Shown: positions 11,590 through 22,559 of the stretch, one piece after another | How positions within the stretch are numbered: the stretch's first letter is position 1 | How the letters are laid out: every line of letters begins with the position of its first letter | NCBI GenBank assembly: GCA_949130495.1 | Contig: OX422207.1 | Span: 370,595,868-370,659,867, forward strand | Reading direction: 5' to 3' | Source: Sambucus nigra | Lineage: Eukaryota; Streptophyta; Magnoliopsida; Dipsacales; Adoxaceae | Length of the DNA: 64,000 nucleotides | Translations under genes and position numbers: made by a program | The notes under the pieces: generated by a model | Seen by the model: only the letters and a program-made list of their open reading frames with translations | What the model was told of the DNA's origin: nothing | Databases searched by the model: none

Positions 11590-13470
11590 TTATCCTTTAG
11601 ATTTAGCAAGAGAGGAAGCATGTGAAAGTAAATGAGAATCAAAATCCCTATGTTGTAAGGCAACCAAGTCGGATTTCCTAACCCAAATTAATGAAGAATT
11701 ACTATCTTGGGGTGTAGGAACGTTAGCTATCGTGGTTACTTTACTATGGGATTTTCTAGGAATTCGTTTAAGATCTAAACAAAATTGCCTAAGATGACCT
11801 TTTTGACCACAATGAGTACAAGTAAGAATATGTCGAAAAGATTTATCTAAGGAGTGATCATTAAATGCATTCCTAGAAGATTCTCCTAAAACATTGGTTT
11901 TGACTTTAGGGTTAAATTCATTACAAGAATTGAAGCCTAAACCAAAAGTGTCATTTTTAATTTGGACCGTTCCTAACATTTTATCTAGTTTTTCCGAACG
12001 ACACTCCAAATCAAATTTGACATTACTAGAATCTTTTAATTTATTTTCCAAATCTAAAATTTTAGATTCTAGTAAAACATTTCGCTCTTCAAAAGCAAGA
12101 AGCTCCTTTTTTAAGGATTCCATTAAACCCCTAAGGCTATCTCTCTCGCCTTCTACATAGTTAAGCTTCTCTTGAAGAGTCCTCTCATGTGTCCTAAGGT
12201 CTTCTATTAAGGCACTTTCATCAATGACCTTTACACTCTCTCTTAAACTCACTTCGAACTTCAAATTAGCTCTTTTCAATTTAATAGATTCTTTATATAA
12301 TTCATGAAAAGAATTTTGAAGTTCACTCTCATCAACCTCTTCTTCATTTTCACTATCTCTTTCTTCTTCACTCTCACTATCATTAAAAATAAGAGAATCA
12401 TGTACAATGACCTTGGAAGTGGCATGTGCTATAATTTCATCATTCGATGAGTTCTCACTATCACTCACATGTCTAGCCATAAAAGCCACAAAATTTTTCT
12501 TAGTGGGGGAATCGGGCTTCTCTTCCTTATCACTATCACTAAGGGTCGCATTATATGCAGTGGATCGTTTACCCTCTTTCCTTAGTTTAGTGGGGCACTC
12601 ATAAGCCCTATGGCCATAACCTTCACAACCAAAACACTTATTAGACTCGTCCCTATCTAAATTTTCATTACTAGTTTTAGGGATCTTCTCGGCTTTAGTA
12701 AACTTCTCGCTTTTATCATGTTTAGAAGAATCAAATTTCTTAAAATCATTTTTAACTTTATCTTTGTTAAATTTAAGAAATTTTCTAAATTTACGAGCAA
12801 ACAAAGCCATATCTTCCGAGTCACTATCACTATCGCTCTCTACTACTTGTTTGACCTCTTTTCGGGCTTTTAAAGCAACGCCCTTTTCGATTTTCTTTTC
12901 AGTTTTAGAGGGAAACATATCTAGTTCATAGGTTTGTAAATCACCTACAAGCTCTTCTAATTTCGTAGAGGCTAAAGTGGGTAAAGAATTTAAAACGGTC
13001 ACCTTTGGAATAAATCTATCGGGCAAGGACCTTAAAATTTTCTTTACAACACGGTCGTCAGGTATTTTCTCTCCCAAGTTAAAAGATGAATTAACAATAT
13101 CATAAAGTCGAGTATAAAATTTATCAAAAGTTTCTAATTCATCCATTTTGATAGTTTCAAATTGAGTGGTGATGTTTTGGAGTTTTGAAGCTTTAACGAC
13201 ACTAGTTCCTTCATGAGTTAATTGTAAAATATCCCAAGCTTCTTTAGCGGTCTCACACGTCATAATGCGTTGAAATTCATCCGGTGTGACAGCGCTAAAT
13301 AAAGCATTTAAACCACGGGAATTAAAATTTGCTAGCTTAAACTCATTTTCAGTCCATCTATCAACGGGTTTGGGAACATGTTCATTTTCAATTAAATGTG
13401 TTGGTGGGGTCCAATCGTTAACAACAGACATCCAAACACGTTCATCGATAGATTTAAGTGCCGATTTCAT
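11590..13470 (-). CDS. gag protein of SIRE-like element E2, two zinc knuckles and coiled coil
   Basis: This is a 626-residue open frame, the longest in the window. Residues about 1-200 are a UBN2-type gag domain with DWTPPT, AVTPDEFQRIMTC, AKEAWDILQ and a KILRSLPDRF motif. Residues about 205-280 are acidic then lysine-rich. Near 283-296 an intact zinc knuckle reads CFGCEGYGHRAYEC. An acidic serine-rich stretch follows, then a long heptad-like coiled coil (about 385-520). Near 560 a second knuckle reads CTHCGQKGHLRQFC. The likely original start is the ATG at 13539, 23 codons upstream (MDFSPFSKF...), but codon 17 there is TAA where relatives have Tyr. The product may now start at the listed Met and lack the N-terminal tip. 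Gag would assemble particles and package element RNA. Confidence 0.88.
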   Translation of the reverse strand: MKSALKSIDERVWMSVVNDWTPPTHLIENEHVPKPVDRWTENEFKLANFNSRGLNALFSAVTPDEFQRIMTCETAKEAWDILQLTHEGTSVVKASKLQNITTQFETIKMDELETFDKFYTRLYDIVNSSFNLGEKIPDDRVVKKILRSLPDRFIPKVTVLNSLPTLASTKLEELVGDLQTYELDMFPSKTEKKIEKGVALKARKEVKQVVESDSDSDSEDMALFARKFRKFLKFNKDKVKNDFKKFDSSKHDKSEKFTKAEKIPKTSNENLDRDESNKCFGCEGYGHRAYECPTKLRKEGKRSTAYNATLSDSDKEEKPDSPTKKNFVAFMARHVSDSENSSNDEIIAHATSKVIVHDSLIFNDSESEEERDSENEEEVDESELQNSFHELYKESIKLKRANLKFEVSLRESVKVIDESALIEDLRTHERTLQEKLNYVEGERDSLRGLMESLKKELLAFEERNVLLESKILDLENKLKDSSNVKFDLECRSEKLDKMLGTVQIKNDTFGLGFNSCNEFNPKVKTNVLGESSRNAFNDHSLDKSFRHILTCTHCGQKGHLRQFCLDLKRIPRKSHSKVTTIANVPTPQDSNSSLIWVRKSDLVALQHRDFDSHLLSHASSLAKSKG

Positions 13471-13585
13471 TCGCGCTTTCCAATACGCTTAGTTTGAACC
13501 ATCAAAAATAGGAAATTTTGAAAATGGGGAAAAATCCATTTTAGCCAAAAATTAAAGGATCTTAACGAAGTAATTTATCGTTTTT

Positions 13586-13600
13586 GGCTCTGACACCAAT
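13586..13600 (-). promoter_or_regulatory. primer-binding site of E2
   Basis: The minus strand reads ATTGGTGTCAGAGCC directly after the LTR end. It differs by one base from the standard Met-tRNA PBS (TATCAGAGC), a variant common in SIRE-type elements. It fixes the transcription direction as minus. Confidence 0.9.
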
Positions 13601-14616
13601 TTGATAGTGTGGAATCCCCGGGTTTTAATTATCTGAATTAAAATATTTAATTTCCTTTTTGTGTAAACACAATAGATGATGCGGAAGCGTTATAAAGTAT
13701 GATGGTTCAACTTTCAAAACAACAACAACAAGTTTTAATTTCTCAAAACAAATTAAAACCCAATTCAAGTCCTAGAATTTGCCTAAGTCATAATTTTCAT
13801 TTAAACAAAATTAGGCGAAACCAATTTTAGCAAATGACTTGAATTAAACAATTTTTACCCAATATTTAATTTAAGTCCCAAATTAAATGAGTGTGATAAT
13901 TAAACCAAATTTTATCTTGAAATTATCCTAAGCATGGATTCTAAATTAATGAGCAAGATAAAATAAACAATGTCACACTACGTCGAGATGTACGAGGAAA
14001 AACCCAAGACGGGAAACAACCTTGGACGGCCCTAGCCACAAGTCCACTAGATACGGAATTACAATTACAAGACAGATAGACTTACAACGACTGACTTGAT
14101 CCCTCTCAAGCCTCGACGCTCCTTCTCGTAGAAACCTCTTCCTAGCGGACAACCTCGGAACACCACCGCGGTCTCGGAATCCACCGATGGGACTTTATAT
14201 GGTCACCGTCACCCAAGCATGGATCCTTTCTCCGTGTGGGTAGAATCTCAACAAAAATCTTCTTTGTGATGGGGTGTAGAAGCAAACCCGAAACGTCTCT
14301 TGAATTCGGTAGAGAAAACCGGTGCCAAAAACTCCAAGCAACTGATATAAATATAGAAACTTGGATAAACACAATTGGGTGTAAACTAGAGTGTGTATGA
14401 ATTTTTCTTTTGAAAGAATAACACTCAAAACATGATCTTTTTCCTTAAACAAATTTTGTCCCAAAATACTCTCTAGGAGTTTGTATGGTATGAAAAAGAT
14501 GATCCTTGAAAAATGATTCCAGTCCTTATTAAAGCCTTAAAAAATCAGTTAAGAAACAAGTGGGGAAATGGGGTGAAAACTGCCAAAAAAATGCTCAAAA
14601 CCGTTCCCGCCTGGCG

Positions 14617-14883
14617 TCTCGTTCGAACGAACTTGACTCTCGTTCGAACGAGACTTCTAACGAGCGACCAGCCTGGGCTCGTTAGAAACTCGTTAGATAC
14701 CTCGTTCGAACGACATATCGAACGACTGACCAGTTTAGGGTCGTATGCAAACTCGTTCGAACGAAACTGGTTCGAATGAAAAAACTCGTTCGAACGAAAT
14801 CTGGTTCGAACGAAAAAACTCGTTCGAACGAAATCTGGTTCGAACGAAAAAACTCGTTCGAACGACATTTCTAACGAACGACC
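14617..14883. repeat. expanded TCGTTCGAACGA cluster in E2 right LTR
   Basis: Seven CGTTCGAACG palindromes are present. Between about 14750 and 14870 a 34-bp unit (ACTCGTTCGAACGAAATCTG followed by GTTCGAACGAAAAA) is tandemly repeated, with starts at 14784, 14818 and 14852. The left LTR has only one such unit. Confidence 0.92.
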
Positions 14884-15012
14884 AGAAAGTTTGTAAAAAT
14901 CGATTTTGGCCCAGAAACTTTTATATACTTATTTTAAAGTTCTATTTGATTCTTTCTAAAAATAAAATGCAGTTTTTATTACACCTAACACCCAATAAAC
15001 TTTGTTCCAAGC

Positions 15013-15026
15013 TCCTATATAAATAT
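15013..15026 (-). promoter_or_regulatory. TATA-like box in E2 5' LTR
   Basis: The minus strand reads TATATTTATATAGGAGC. It lies about 230 bases into the LTR from its minus-strand start. No transcript data support it; the call is by composition and position. Confidence 0.45.
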
Positions 15027-15257
15027 AATTACATTCATACCTTGGGAGCATGGAACCTTAGTTGATAACGTAGAAACGAGGCACACAAACCGGCATTTTG
15101 ATGAAGCTTCAAATTCTTTGCCGCTACGTCTTCAACATACACTTCATAGGCTTGAGAATATTACAATTGAATACTATCCTATGAAAAAATGTTTTTGTCC
15201 GGAATTGAGCCAAAACTATATATGGACTCAATTGGAAATTTGTGTCCTTACAATTAG

Positions 15258-18230
15258 ACTTCGAAATAGTTTTTCACTAAGATTACAACTAATAAATAAA
15301 AAAAACAGTGGCATTGTTTAAAAGAAAACTAAAAAATGGGTAAGTCTAATGAAAATTAAAGTGGTGGTTAAGTCAACATGTCCCTAAATCATACCCTTTT
15401 ACTTAACCAATGGATAAGCGTTCGGTTGTGCTCCTCTCAATCCACTTCTTATTTTTTCCATTTCAAGGATGGGCTTCTTTCAAATACTGTTCATGCTCCC
15501 TAACAAGGTATTTATGAGTAACACAACATTAGTTATTAATATATAGAGAGATAAGTGTGTGAGGAACTAGATTCATATTAATGGGAAGTTAGGAAAGTCA
15601 TACTCTATATAAGGTTGAACATCATTCATGTTATGTAACACATGAAGATGTGCCTGCTCCAAGGACATGCAATCAACTTTAAAGACATCCTAACCTCCTA
15701 TCGATTTATCATCATCCTTCATTGTCGAAATTCCAATTGAATCTAATTCCGATAAGAACTCGGAAAAAAACTCAATAGATTCTTCTGCTATGTAACATTG
15801 ATCCATTCAACCTTTTGGGCGATTATGATTTCTCACAAAACCTTTTAATACTTTCATGTACCTAACACATTAAAAAGAAAACTAAATTGATACAATTATT
15901 TACTTATATTAATACAAGATAGTAAAGTAAATTGACCTAACCTTTAAATTGGGTACATCCATCGAAAGAAAACATGAACGCAAAGTTCGACCTCCCTCAT
16001 AAGATGCACCATAATGTCAAAGAAGGATGGTGGAAAGTATTTTTCCAACAAACACAATGTTATCACAATTTCATTTTAAATTTATTTTAGTTTTTGTAAG
16101 TCCACTACTTTGGCACAAAGGGCATTGAAGAAAAAACATACTCTCATGATCGCATATCTCACATGTTTTGGCAACACCAATCGAAATGGAATTGGAAGAA
16201 GTTGTTGCATTAGAATATGGAAATCATGAGACTTTAAGCCATACAATTTCTAATCTTCCATAGAGACATGGATTCTAAAATTAGAAGAGTACCCATTCGG
16301 GACCTTAAGGTCGTACAAAGTTTGGAAGAACATTTTTCTTTCCTCTCTCGATAATGTATAACATGCTGGCGGTAGGTATGTCCTTTTTTCACTAACCTGC
16401 AGTGCTAACTCACTTCTTAAGCCCATTTTTTCAAGGTCGAGTCGATAGTTCACCCCATATTTTGTTTTTCCTGGAATATTAAGCAAGGTTCCAATGATAC
16501 TATCACAGACATTATTTTTAATGTGCATGACATCTAAGTTATGTGGAATAGGCAAATCCTTCCAATAAGGAAGTTCAAAAAATATCAATTTCTTTTTCCA
16601 AAAATTTTCAACCCTATTGTTACTAGGACCGCCTTTTTCAACCCCACTAGATACCCTCCTCGGTCTCTTACGCTTTAATGATTTCTTCAAATTAACCACC
16701 CTCACCTTTTTTTCCTTTTTTCCCCATGAAACCTTAAGTCTCCTAACTTTTATCAATATTTGTTCGCCGCTTAAAGGTTCAGGGAGGCTTAGAACTTTTT
16801 CTCACCACTAAAAGGCATTTGTTGGCTTCGAAATAGATGGTTTTGTGGAAGGTATTTCCTATGTCCCATATAAATGCACTTGCCACAGTGTTGTAATCTC
16901 ATGGAATACATTTTTTCACTACATATTGGACAAACATTATAGCCTTGAACAACACTTCCAGATAAATACCCATATCTGGAAAATCATTAATTGTCCACAA
17001 CAGTATTACCCATAAAGTAAAAGATTCTTGTCGAAAGGTGTCATTGGCTTTAACTCCTTCATGCCACAAGGTATTGAGATCTTCTATTAACGAGGCCAAA
17101 TAAACATCTATATTATTTACTGGTTGTTTTGGACTCGATATCAACATAGTCAACATTGTGAACTTTAGTTTCATACACAATTTAGGTTCAAAGTTATATG
17201 TGTTTAACATGACTGGCCAACAATTTTTCTTACTATTAAGGTAAATATGACGATTAATTTCGTCCGTTGATAGTGCTAATCGAAGATTTCTTGGATCTGC
17301 TGCAAAATCGAGCCACTTTTCATCAACAAAATTCCAAGCTGGTGAGTCTGTTGGGTGATGCAACCAACCATCAACAATTCTATCATCTACATGCCATGTT
17401 AGAAACTTAGAGGTCTCTTTAGATTTAAACCACCTTTTGAATCTCGAAATGGGTGAAAAGTACAATAACACTTTCGTAGGAACACCTTGTTTCCCCTCAT
17501 CCCTTTTTTGTTCTTTCAAATTTTTCTTTTGTTTGAACCTGGATGTTCCACAAATGGGGCATTCAACAGCTTCTTTATACTTTTTTCTATAGATTACACA
17601 GTCATTAGGGCATGCGTGTATCTTCTGAAAGTCCATTCCGAATACTGATAAGCATAGTTTTGCCTCACTATTGGATGAAGGCAATACATTATCATCTGGA
17701 AGCATGTCGGAAATTATTGGAAGCATATTTGAAAAGCATATTTCAGACATCCCACTCTTCGCTTTAGGATTGAATAGCTTGACGATAGTGGATAACTTTG
17801 TATACTTTTCACATCTTTCGTACAATGGCTTCTCTACATCTAAAAGTAACTTCTGAAAAATTTATGCATTTCCTGTGAAGTCTTGTTTTATATCCTCCAC
17901 CATGTCAATCAACTCTTCAGCATCCTCCATGGTATCCATATTAAGATTGTCACAGATAGGATCACCCATATTAACATCTGACAGTGTTCCATGATGATCC
18001 TCCTCTCTGTGCCATTTCCAAACAGTATAATTCGGATCGATACCTGAACTATACTAATGTTGTCTGATTTCTTTAACACCCATTTTTAATTTATTCTCAC
18101 ACTCATTACAAGGGCATCGTATGAAGTTCTCCTCCAAGTACGCATTTTGAGCAACCCTAAGAAAATTATCAACACCTTTTATGTATTCTTTTGATAATCT
18201 ATCCTTAATCATCTAAGACCTGTCCATTCT
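15258..18230 (-). pseudogene. CACTA transposase TNP2, N-terminal and catalytic part
   Basis: It begins at about 18230 with a transposase-associated domain (MDRS, KEYIKGV, FIRCPCNECENKLK, HREED). The TNP2 core follows (17825-16899), with YERCEKYTKLSTIVKLFN, ACPNDCVIYRKKY, the CPICG pair and WHVDDRIVDGWLHHP. After a frameshift near 16880 come MGHRKYLP and, at 16756-16250, PHNLDVMHIKNNVCD. The DUF4218-like part (about 16250-15700) reads GLKSHDFHILMQQLLP, YFPPSFFDIMVHL and CYIAEESIEFFSEFL. There are several stops, such as MDRS*MIKDRL. TNP2 proteins bind CACTA ends and catalyse excision and insertion; this copy is inactive. The frame continues at 8246 across E2. Confidence 0.9.
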
Positions 18231-20700
18231 GGCCTAAGTATGTAAACCACCACGAGTGAGATATAAGCAATAAAAGATATGTAATTGTTAAAAATAATGC
18301 AATATTATACAATATAATACATTCACACCATTAGAAAATATCGTAGAAAGTATAATAACCCTCTAAAACTATCACAACAACTACCAAAGACAACAACACC
18401 TAATAGAAATAAGACTCAATCAACCATAACTAACCAGCTCAAGAACACAAACACACCACCCAAACACTATACAACCAAAACCAATTTTAAACATTGAAGA
18501 ACTTCAATTCACAAAATAATTATACATATTATACTATAATGTTATATATAATATGTATAACAACAATTGTTATACATATTATACATAACAGCAACAACCA
18601 TTAGCGATTATATACTTATAATATAATGAAGCAATTAATGAAAGCACATAGTATAAGCATGGGACATGCAATGCTAAAAATTAATAAAAGCACACAAGTG
18701 AGGCATTAGCGAGTATATGATATACATACTAAAACAAGATAATGAAACTTCAAAAGCAAACTAATATGTCGTAATGCACCCTATGATACTGAAATCATTG
18801 AGACAAGTAAACACTAACATAAAGTTGGAGCTAAAGAAAATGCTCTGACCATCATATGGTACTAAAATCGTTGTAAACTTTTCGAATAAGTTTCATTTGC
18901 CCGAAATCAAATGTCTCTTTTAATCATGGAAACACATTAATGAATCAATTAATTTACAGCAATTCTTAATGAATGATCAATTACAATGCAATACAGGATG
19001 TAGTTGGATTGATATCACACATTGTTAAACAATAAAGAGTAGGGGATATATACATCACACTATTATATAATCTAACATAAATTGTATATCATTTATCTCA
19101 TCTTTGGTAAAAATGTTAAAAAATATGAAATCATCGGTCCAAATGTCTAATCACAAAAACATTGGATCACAAAACACAATAGTCATTGAGTGTATAAAAA
19201 TATTCAAGAATCCATATAATGATTTTATTAACAAACACTTGTTTAACCATATTTTAAAAAATAGGAATTTCATAAAGAACACCACATGATTTGATAATAT
19301 AGTAGCACAAACATGCACTAACCCCGTTTCAAATGAGAATCAAATGAGGGAAATTTAACCAAGTACTAACTAATAATCAAATATTATTTAAACCTTTCAA
19401 GGGAAACCAAAAAAATCAACTCATAATTTCACCCCGATACACAAACACACACATACACATTGAAATTAATTGCAATCTAAAACATCACACACTGAAATTA
19501 ATTGCAATATAGAACACTGAACATCAAGGCTGATACACACACAATAACGGATCTAGGATTTTAATTCAGGATGGGCGAAACTGTAAGACTGATTTTTTTT
19601 TCACAACTCAAACAAAACATTATTTAAAATGTTAAAATTAACGCGTCCCACTTGAAAGAAACCCAAATATGACAGGTCTGAATCAAAAGAAACTCAAATA
19701 TTGAAGGATATAAGAGCGATACTGCACAATTACGTATTATGAACTAAATATATTAACCAAAATTCAAGTACTAAGCACTTAATGAATTGACCCTACATTT
19801 CTAAACATCTAAATATCATACATTAAGCATCACATTTTGCATTACGTCAAAAACAAGATATTTTACATTTAACTTAAATATTTTAAGTCAACCGGGACAA
19901 TTAATGTTTAGTCGCTAGGAGATAAGTATATTTTACATTTATTCCACCTTATTTTTTAATTTTTCAAAAACTCCCCTGTTTACTTTTTTGATAATTATTT
20001 CTTAAACTTTAGGATAAGATAAAAAAAAAATGTGTGTAACTGTTTTATGCGGTGAGGGATCTTTTGGAACAAAATAAAAAAGTTCGGACTATACATTAAT
20101 TACAAAATTGTCGAGGGACTTTTCTTCGAATGACCCTACTTTTTTTTTCAATAAGTCATTAACCAAAATTATTAAACATTGAACATATAAACTGCAAACC
20201 AAATAAAATTATGCTTGAAACTAATGACCCTCAACTATTTCTTTAATGTGTATTTTTTTTAAACGACAATATATAAACTGAATGTATAATAGACACAATG
20301 ATTTAAAGAGTATTATTGCTAACAGTTGTAATAAATCTAAACAAATAAAGGTCTGAACAATGCTTGGCACAAACATAACTATTTACTAATATAAAAATAG
20401 TTCGTAAAGCAAAGTACCCAAATTCTCTATGCGCAGACTGGTCCGGGGTAGAAAACAGGAGAAGGGGGAAGGCGTCCCAGCTGCGAGTCTGATAAAAGAC
20501 ACAAAATAAAAAGGAAGAGAAATCGATTAGATTTTCAAACAAAAATATTACAAACACAAATACACAAATCAAGAACAAATCGCATATACACAAATCATAC
20601 ACAGACAAATCAAGAAATCGCACACACATATATCAAAAACAAATGGCATATACACAACACATATACACAAATCGAATCCATATATATACACAAAACCTTA
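18231..20700 (-). other. CACTA 5' region between terminus and transposase start
   Basis: AT-rich DNA with no recognisable protein. CACTA elements usually carry leader exon, intron and subterminal repeats in this place. Small open stretches such as 20303-20629 are hydrophobic and low-complexity, and I do not treat them as genes. Confidence 0.5.
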
Positions 20701-20812
20701 CAAATTCATATCAGGGATTTTTGTACCTAATTGATTGAATCTCGCGGGAGCCGGAGGTGGGTAGATGTGAGAGAGATGGAGGTGATGTGAGATGTAAACG
20801 GGATGTACGTGT

Positions 20813-20920
20813 GGGAGAGAGAGAGAGAGATAGAGAGAAAGTTGAGCAAGTGAGCCAAAGAGAGAGGGAGAGTCGGGCATGCGAGCCAGAGAGAGAGAGG
20901 AACTCAGTCACGCAGAGATG

Positions 20921-20958
<38 letters not shown>
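20813..20958. repeat. GA/CT microsatellites near the CACTA right end
   Basis: Several GA runs occur, the longest at about 20924-20958 with 17 or so repeats. In transcription sense (minus) this is a CT-rich stretch about 300 bases inside the terminus, a position typical of a leader. Short ORFs reading Arg-Glu or Ser-Leu repeats through it are artefacts. Confidence 0.85.
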
Positions 20959-20962
<4 letters not shown>

Positions 20963-21204
20963 GAATTTTGAGGAAACAAATTTTTGGAGTGGTACTGAAA
21001 AAATAGCCTCGCTTTTTTTTTCATTTATCTCAGTTTTTACTCAAAAGGCCGAAATAATTAAGGTATATTTATGTCATCTATATATAAATATGAGATAAAT
21101 GGTTTGTTTTATATGTCAATTTTACTTATATTGAAATAAAAATTTACTTTAAAAGTCAAATTGACATAAATGAATATTATTTATGTCAATTTACATTTGT
21201 CTGA

Positions 21205-21253
21205 CATAACCTTAATTTTTAAACTTACATAAATGATGTTTTTTCTATTAGTG
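21205..21253 (-). mobile_element. right terminal inverted repeat of the CACTA element
   Basis: The minus strand starts CACTAATAGAAAAAACATCA at 21253. Within the next 180 bases TGACATAAA, TTATGTCAATTT and CTGACATAA recur in both orientations, as expected for transposase-binding subterminal repeats. Confidence 0.8.
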
Positions 21254-21840
21254 ATATAACTGAGCAAGTTAAAAAATTTTAAGCGGTCCCTCTAACTGCG
21301 GGGTACTTGCATATAACCGATCAAGTTCAAATTTGGAAGCTTCCCCTCTAGCGGTGGGGTTCTTGAATACAACTAAGCAAGTTAAAATTATGAAGCGGCC
21401 CTTCAAACTGCGGGGTACTTGCATATAACTGAGGAAGTTCAAATTTGGAAGTTGCCTCTCTAGCTATGGGGTAGTTGCATACAACTGAGCAAGTTAAAAT
21501 TCTGAAGCGGCCCCTCTAACTGCGCGGTACTCGCATATAACTAAGCAAGTTCAAATTTGGAAGCTTCCCCTCTAACTGCGGGGTACTTGCATATAACTAA
21601 GAAAGTTATATTTTTGAAAATATCCCTATAATTGTGGGGTGCTTGCACATAGCTGCTAAAGTTAAATTTTGAACCTTCCCCTCTAACTGCGGGGCACTTG
21701 CATATATCTGAGCAAGTTATATTTTTTTAGTGCAGCCCCATGTGACTGTGTGGTACTTTTTAGTGCAACCCCGTGTGATTTTGGGTTATATTTTGTTTTA
21801 GATCAACCCCATGTGACTTTGGGGTATTTTGTTATGCACA
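21254..21840. repeat. minisatellite A, 56-bp units alternating in two types
   Basis: About nine units share CTGAGCAAGTT, CCCCTCTAACTGCGGGGTAC and TTGCATATAA. Units alternate between one with AAAATTCTGAAGCGG and one with CAAATTTGGAAGCTT, giving a dimer period near 112 bases for the first six. Later units are more divergent. The last 100 bases change to a shorter CCCCATGTGACTTTGGGGTA unit repeated three times. The CACTA terminus abuts the array. Confidence 0.88.
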
Positions 21841-22540
21841 TTCATTTCTTGGGGAGTAACTAGGAGATGGGGTTAGCCCTTTACCTGCCCACAAACTTTG
21901 AATAAAATTTCACATATAACATAAGTAAAGAAATGATTATTTCTTTATACTAAAAATTTCCCTTGGTCTGCACGGTCCTTGTTCCGAACTTTTCTTAGGA
22001 ACCTTTTTGTCTTAGAAAAATAACAAGTTTAGATAGGGGGGTAGACCCGCTTCTCCCTATTTTTTGAAAACTGGTAAATTACATTTTTTTCTTAAGAACA
22101 AAGGTTAGGACTTGTTCCCTAGGCTGTAAATCTGTCTGGAATAATAATAATAGTAATAATTAAAAAATGTCGTGAATTTATTTTTATTATTATTAGTAGG
22201 AGGATAACCTCCTGCTAGTCCTGTCGTGTCTTAGAGACTTTACTCACTATACTTTTACTTTTGGGTTGGACACCCCTCCAAGTATGACGAGGAAAGTTCC
22301 TTATATCATGGGCCCTCTTCTAATCTAGTACAGGCTCTACCCTTCTTTTAAGAAAAGAACACATAAATCTGGTGTACCCACCACACAATGTAGGTAAATG
22401 AGTCATGCACTAAATTTTAAGTGCCAGTAAAAATACTTAGTGTTACTTTTTTTCATTGCAGTCAGAGTTTATATTTCTTACAAGAAGTGTACTCATAAAA
22501 GTAGAGCAGGCTATTCAAACTTTTTAAGAAAATGAAACTT
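21841..22540. other. T2 spacer, no gene seen
   Basis: No recognisable protein or repeat unit. It includes a TAATAATAATAG stretch near 22141-22160 and a region near 22240-22330 with CT-rich words. It lies downstream of the coding repeats in element sense. Confidence 0.4.
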
Positions 22541-22559
22541 GGTAGGAGTTAGGAAGAGT

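Larger units (their letters stand above)
8247..15252 (-). mobile_element. SIRE-like copia element E2, complete, gag only
   Basis: Two long LTRs (8247-9846 and 13602-15252) in direct orientation flank 3.75 kb. The five bases outside are ATTAG on both sides (8242-8246 and 15253-15257), a perfect target-site duplication. On the minus strand the order is 5' LTR, PBS, gag, a 1.7-kb non-coding stretch with polypurine motifs, and 3' LTR. No protease, integrase or reverse transcriptase is present. E2 is therefore a non-autonomous derivative whose copying would need pol from a relative. The LTRs differ at only scattered bases apart from a repeat expansion, so the insertion is the youngest recognisable one in the window. 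Confidence 0.93.
13602..15252 (-). repeat. 5' LTR of E2
   Basis: Length is 1651 bp. It begins TGTAAGGACACAAATT on the minus strand and ends ACTATCA next to the PBS. Compared with its partner it has about twenty scattered substitutions by eye and a net 51-base gain, explained by two extra 34-bp units minus a 17-base piece. The presumed promoter TATA stretch is at about 15013-15026. Confidence 0.95.
6737..21253 (-). mobile_element. CACTA (En/Spm) DNA transposon, split by E2, left end missing
   Basis: A TNP2-type transposase runs on the minus strand from about 18230 down to 15258, is interrupted by copia element E2, and resumes at 8246. The right terminus at 21253 reads CACTAATAGAAAAAACATCA on the minus strand, a typical CACTA end. 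Just inside it are subterminal copies of TGACATAAA/TTTATGTCA. The three bases outside are ATA, which also fit the adjoining 56-bp array. No matching left terminus was found left of 6737. Stops and frameshifts in the transposase make the element non-functional. Confidence 0.85.

Noticed and set aside
20757..21098. 113-residue ORF of Arg-Glu repeats
   Set aside because: It is the translation of GA microsatellites.
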